Assembly: GCA_039091255.1 (NCBI GenBank)
Contig: JAWCMQ010000001.1
Location: 186,001 to 250,000 of the forward strand
Length of the DNA stretch: 64,000 bases
Direction: 5' to 3'
Origin: JAWCMQ01 sp039091255
Lineage (GTDB): Archaea; Aenigmatarchaeota; Aenigmatarchaeia; GW2011-AR5; JACRAC01
This document shows, piece after piece, positions 62,615 through 64,000 of this stretch. A program made the translations under genes and the position numbers. Numbering within the stretch: the stretch's first letter is position 1; every line of letters begins with the position of its first letter. The notes under the pieces were generated by a model. It saw only the letters and a list, made by a program, of their open reading frames with translations. It had not been told where the DNA came from and did no database searches.

Positions 62615-62943
62615 TCCCGCGGGTGAGACTTGAACTCACAACCTTCCGGTTTCTATCATAACTCGCTCATCTTTACACGAAAGCGAGCTACTTCCATGCG
62701 ATAACTCGCCCACTTTGTAATCTAACTGCGCTCCGCTCTACACGAAAGCGCAGCTATTTTTGCATGACGGCGAGCTATCTCCATCACGAGCATCTGCTGG
62801 TGACAAGCTCTCGGCAGAGCTCATCTACAGCCGGACGCTCCACCACTCCTCCAGCCCTTTGCTGCTGCAAAAGCGTTGACGGAAAACACTTTTCCTGCGC
62901 CAGCGCCTTCTTCGCAAGAAAGGGCTGTTTGAGCTACCGCGGG
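62615..62943 (-). tRNA. tRNA-Tyr (GUA) with two introns
   Basis: Acceptor CCCGCGG/CCGCGGG, D-stem GCTC/GAGC, anticodon stem TCCGG/CCGGA, anticodon GTA at 62828-62826, T-arm GTGAG-TTCAAGT-CTCAC. Intron 1 (about 62928-62848, ~80 nt) interrupts the D-loop on its 5' side, before the G18-G19 pair, and its ends pair perfectly (CAGCCCTTT/AAAGGGCTG). Intron 2 (62824-62651, 174 nt) is at 37/38 and carries repeated GCGAGCTA-type elements. Confidence 0.9.
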
Positions 62944-62947
62944 TATG

Positions 62948-62976
62948 ATAACTGCAAAGCGGAGCTTTGCAGTTAT
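62948..62976 (-). other. Perfect 13-bp hairpin in the tRNA-Tyr leader
   Basis: ATAACTGCAAAGC-GGA-GCTTTGCAGTTAT ends four bases before the tRNA 5' end. A minus-strand TATA (CTTAAATATG, 63001-63010) would place the transcript start at about 62977, so the whole leader is this hairpin. Confidence 0.7.
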
Positions 62977-63044
62977 CTGTTATTCTGACTGCGCTGCCAC
63001 ATATTTAAGCATTCTACGAGCATGCCGCGCAATCACCACAATAC

Positions 63045-63092
63045 TTATATACCGCCTGTTTGTCCAATACTGCTGTACATAAGTATACAACA
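63045..63092 (+). promoter_or_regulatory. TATA box and candidate operator of winged-helix gene
   Basis: TTATAT at 63045-63050 is the TATA box; transcription would start near 63073. Overlapping that point is TGCTGTACA-TAAG-TATACAACA (63071-63092), an inverted repeat matching at 7 of 9 positions, a plausible binding site for the encoded dimeric winged-helix protein. Confidence 0.6.
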
Positions 63093-63105
63093 TAGGTGTC
63101 TAGCG

Positions 63106-63351
63106 GTGGCGGGCTACGCCAACGGCTTTCTGAAAGAGCGCATCATCGAAGCGCTGAGGCAGCATCCCGAAGGCCTTACCATTCAAGACATCTCTCGCAT
63201 CATCGGCGCGCACCGCCATACCGCCACACGATACCTGGCCGAACTGAAAGGCGCCGAAATGGTTCTCTGCAGGCCGGTTGGGCCTGCTGTGCTTCACTAT
63301 CTTAAGCAAGGCGCGCGCCCCGCAAAGATGCGCGCAGAGGTACTGAGCTAG
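63106..63351 (+). CDS. Winged-helix regulator coupled to surface protein (second copy)
   Basis: 81 aa, identical in length to the paralogue at 38327 and aligned with it over the helix-turn-helix (LTIQDISRIIGAHRHTATRY versus VTIQDVSKLTSINRITAAKY). GTG 63106 is chosen: GGTGT lies six bases upstream and the homology starts there. TAG is followed directly by the ATG of the next gene. Confidence 0.85.
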   Translation: MAGYANGFLKERIIEALRQHPEGLTIQDISRIIGAHRHTATRYLAELKGAEMVLCRPVGPAVLHYLKQGARPAKMRAEVLS

Positions 63352-64000
63352 ATGAAAGGAGACCTCGCCATCGCATCGTTGACAGCGGCTTTAGCAGTAG
63401 TCATCGCGCTCGCCAGCCTCTGCGGCTTCAGCGTAAGCGCAACAGAACTCCCGCTTTTGGAGGAAGCTTCAGAAGAAGCCCTGCAAGAATCGCCAGCGCA
63501 AGCGAACGCAAGCGAAGCTGCAGAGCCGCAACCCTTTGCACTGATTTCGGAAGAATCGGCCCCGGAAAAAATTCAGGAGCCAGAACCCCTTCTCAAGGAG
63601 AGGCTCGTATTGATCACAGATGAAGACGACAAAGCTACATCCGCAGACGTCACAATCACGAGCAAAGCATCCGGTGAAGTCGTCTCCGCGATAGCAGAAC
63701 CCGAGCCGGATTACTACACCATCGAAATCAGACCGGCAAGCCACCCGATAAAGGAAATTATCATCAACGATGCTGTCCTGAGCGCAGGCTCGGAAGCCGC
63801 CATGAGAATCGACGACGTGCCCGAAGATATCATCACAGAATACCAGTTCGTCGAGGTCTACGCCATCGACCCCACGGCGCTCAATTTCACAGAAGCCACC
63901 GTCACTGCGACCGCAAAAGGAACCGAGCTCTGGAAATGCAAGGACTGGAATTTCGAAGCAAGGCGATGCGATGGTGAATGGGCATATCTGATGAGCATAA
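63352..64000 (+). CDS. Secreted surface protein, cut by window end
   Basis: 216 residues visible. Signal peptide (IASLTAALAVVIALASLCGF), an acidic linker, then the domain common in DPANN/archaeal surface proteins that includes VEVYAIDPTALNFTEATVTA and the Cys-containing KCKDWNFEARRCDGEWAYLM. Its ATG follows the winged-helix stop with no spacer. Confidence 0.85.
   Translation, partial: MKGDLAIASLTAALAVVIALASLCGFSVSATELPLLEEASEEALQESPAQANASEAAEPQPFALISEESAPEKIQEPEPLLKERLVLITDEDDKATSADVTITSKASGEVVSAIAEPEPDYYTIEIRPASHPIKEIIINDAVLSAGSEAAMRIDDVPEDIITEYQFVEVYAIDPTALNFTEATVTATAKGTELWKCKDWNFEARRCDGEWAYLMSI

Overview
The window is archaeal chromosome. It carries a full archaeal spc/S10-type ribosomal operon (with L32e, L19e, S4e, the RNase P subunit Rpp29 and SUI1/eIF1 embedded in it), Rpo7-Spt4-S24e-S27ae, Kae1, PCNA, small-subunit RFC, a Dpo4-type polymerase, L40e, Fap7/AK6 kinase, archaeal TATA boxes about 25-30 bases before leaderless genes, and tRNAs with bulge-helix-bulge-type introns. 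Short intergenic regions, many tiny zinc-ribbon and membrane proteins, and tRNAs interrupted outside the anticodon loop suggest a DPANN archaeon, most like Micrarchaeota/ARMAN. That placement is inference; no 16S gene is present.

Layout. 1-11451 (minus strand): ribosomal superoperon from L3 down to S5, which is cut by the window start. 11452-11943: promoter region plus a candidate structured RNA. 11944-21806: MFS transporter, HIT protein, HD-GYP protein, PRC-barrel protein, Kae1, the Rpo7-Spt4-S24e-S27ae cluster, a membrane pyrophosphatase and a PIN protein. 21862-26784: DJ-1/PfpI protein, a 27-bp tandem repeat, B12-dependent ribonucleotide reductase, corrinoid adenosyltransferase and small proteins. 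26859-38572: two giant surface-protein genes (beta-helix; receptor-like) preceded by an overlapping winged-helix gene. 38696-52742: housekeeping replication and repair genes mixed with small membrane proteins and intron-bearing tRNAs. 52733-64000: tRNA-Arg, a membrane-anchored surface protein, an operon of a beta-barrel-like protein plus a giant multi-domain surface protein, tRNA-Tyr, and a second winged-helix/surface-protein pair that runs off the end.

The most unusual content is (a) tRNA genes with two introns, one in the D-loop (about 80-290 nt) and one at 37/38, several built of hairpins; (b) a repeated arrangement of an 81-residue winged-helix protein translationally coupled to a large secreted protein; (c) a 1700-residue predicted single-pass membrane protein with Ig/FN3-like ectodomain, three Cys/Trp repeats and a cytosolic Zn finger; and (d) an archaeal protein whose C-terminal half looks like an outer-membrane beta-barrel, co-transcribed with a giant adhesin-like protein.

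Assembly caution: four N-runs (31014-31109, 39746-39844, 52346-52440, 56739-56836). Two are flanked by identical 128-bp copies of the same sequence and are almost certainly unmerged contig overlaps; the other two break genes.
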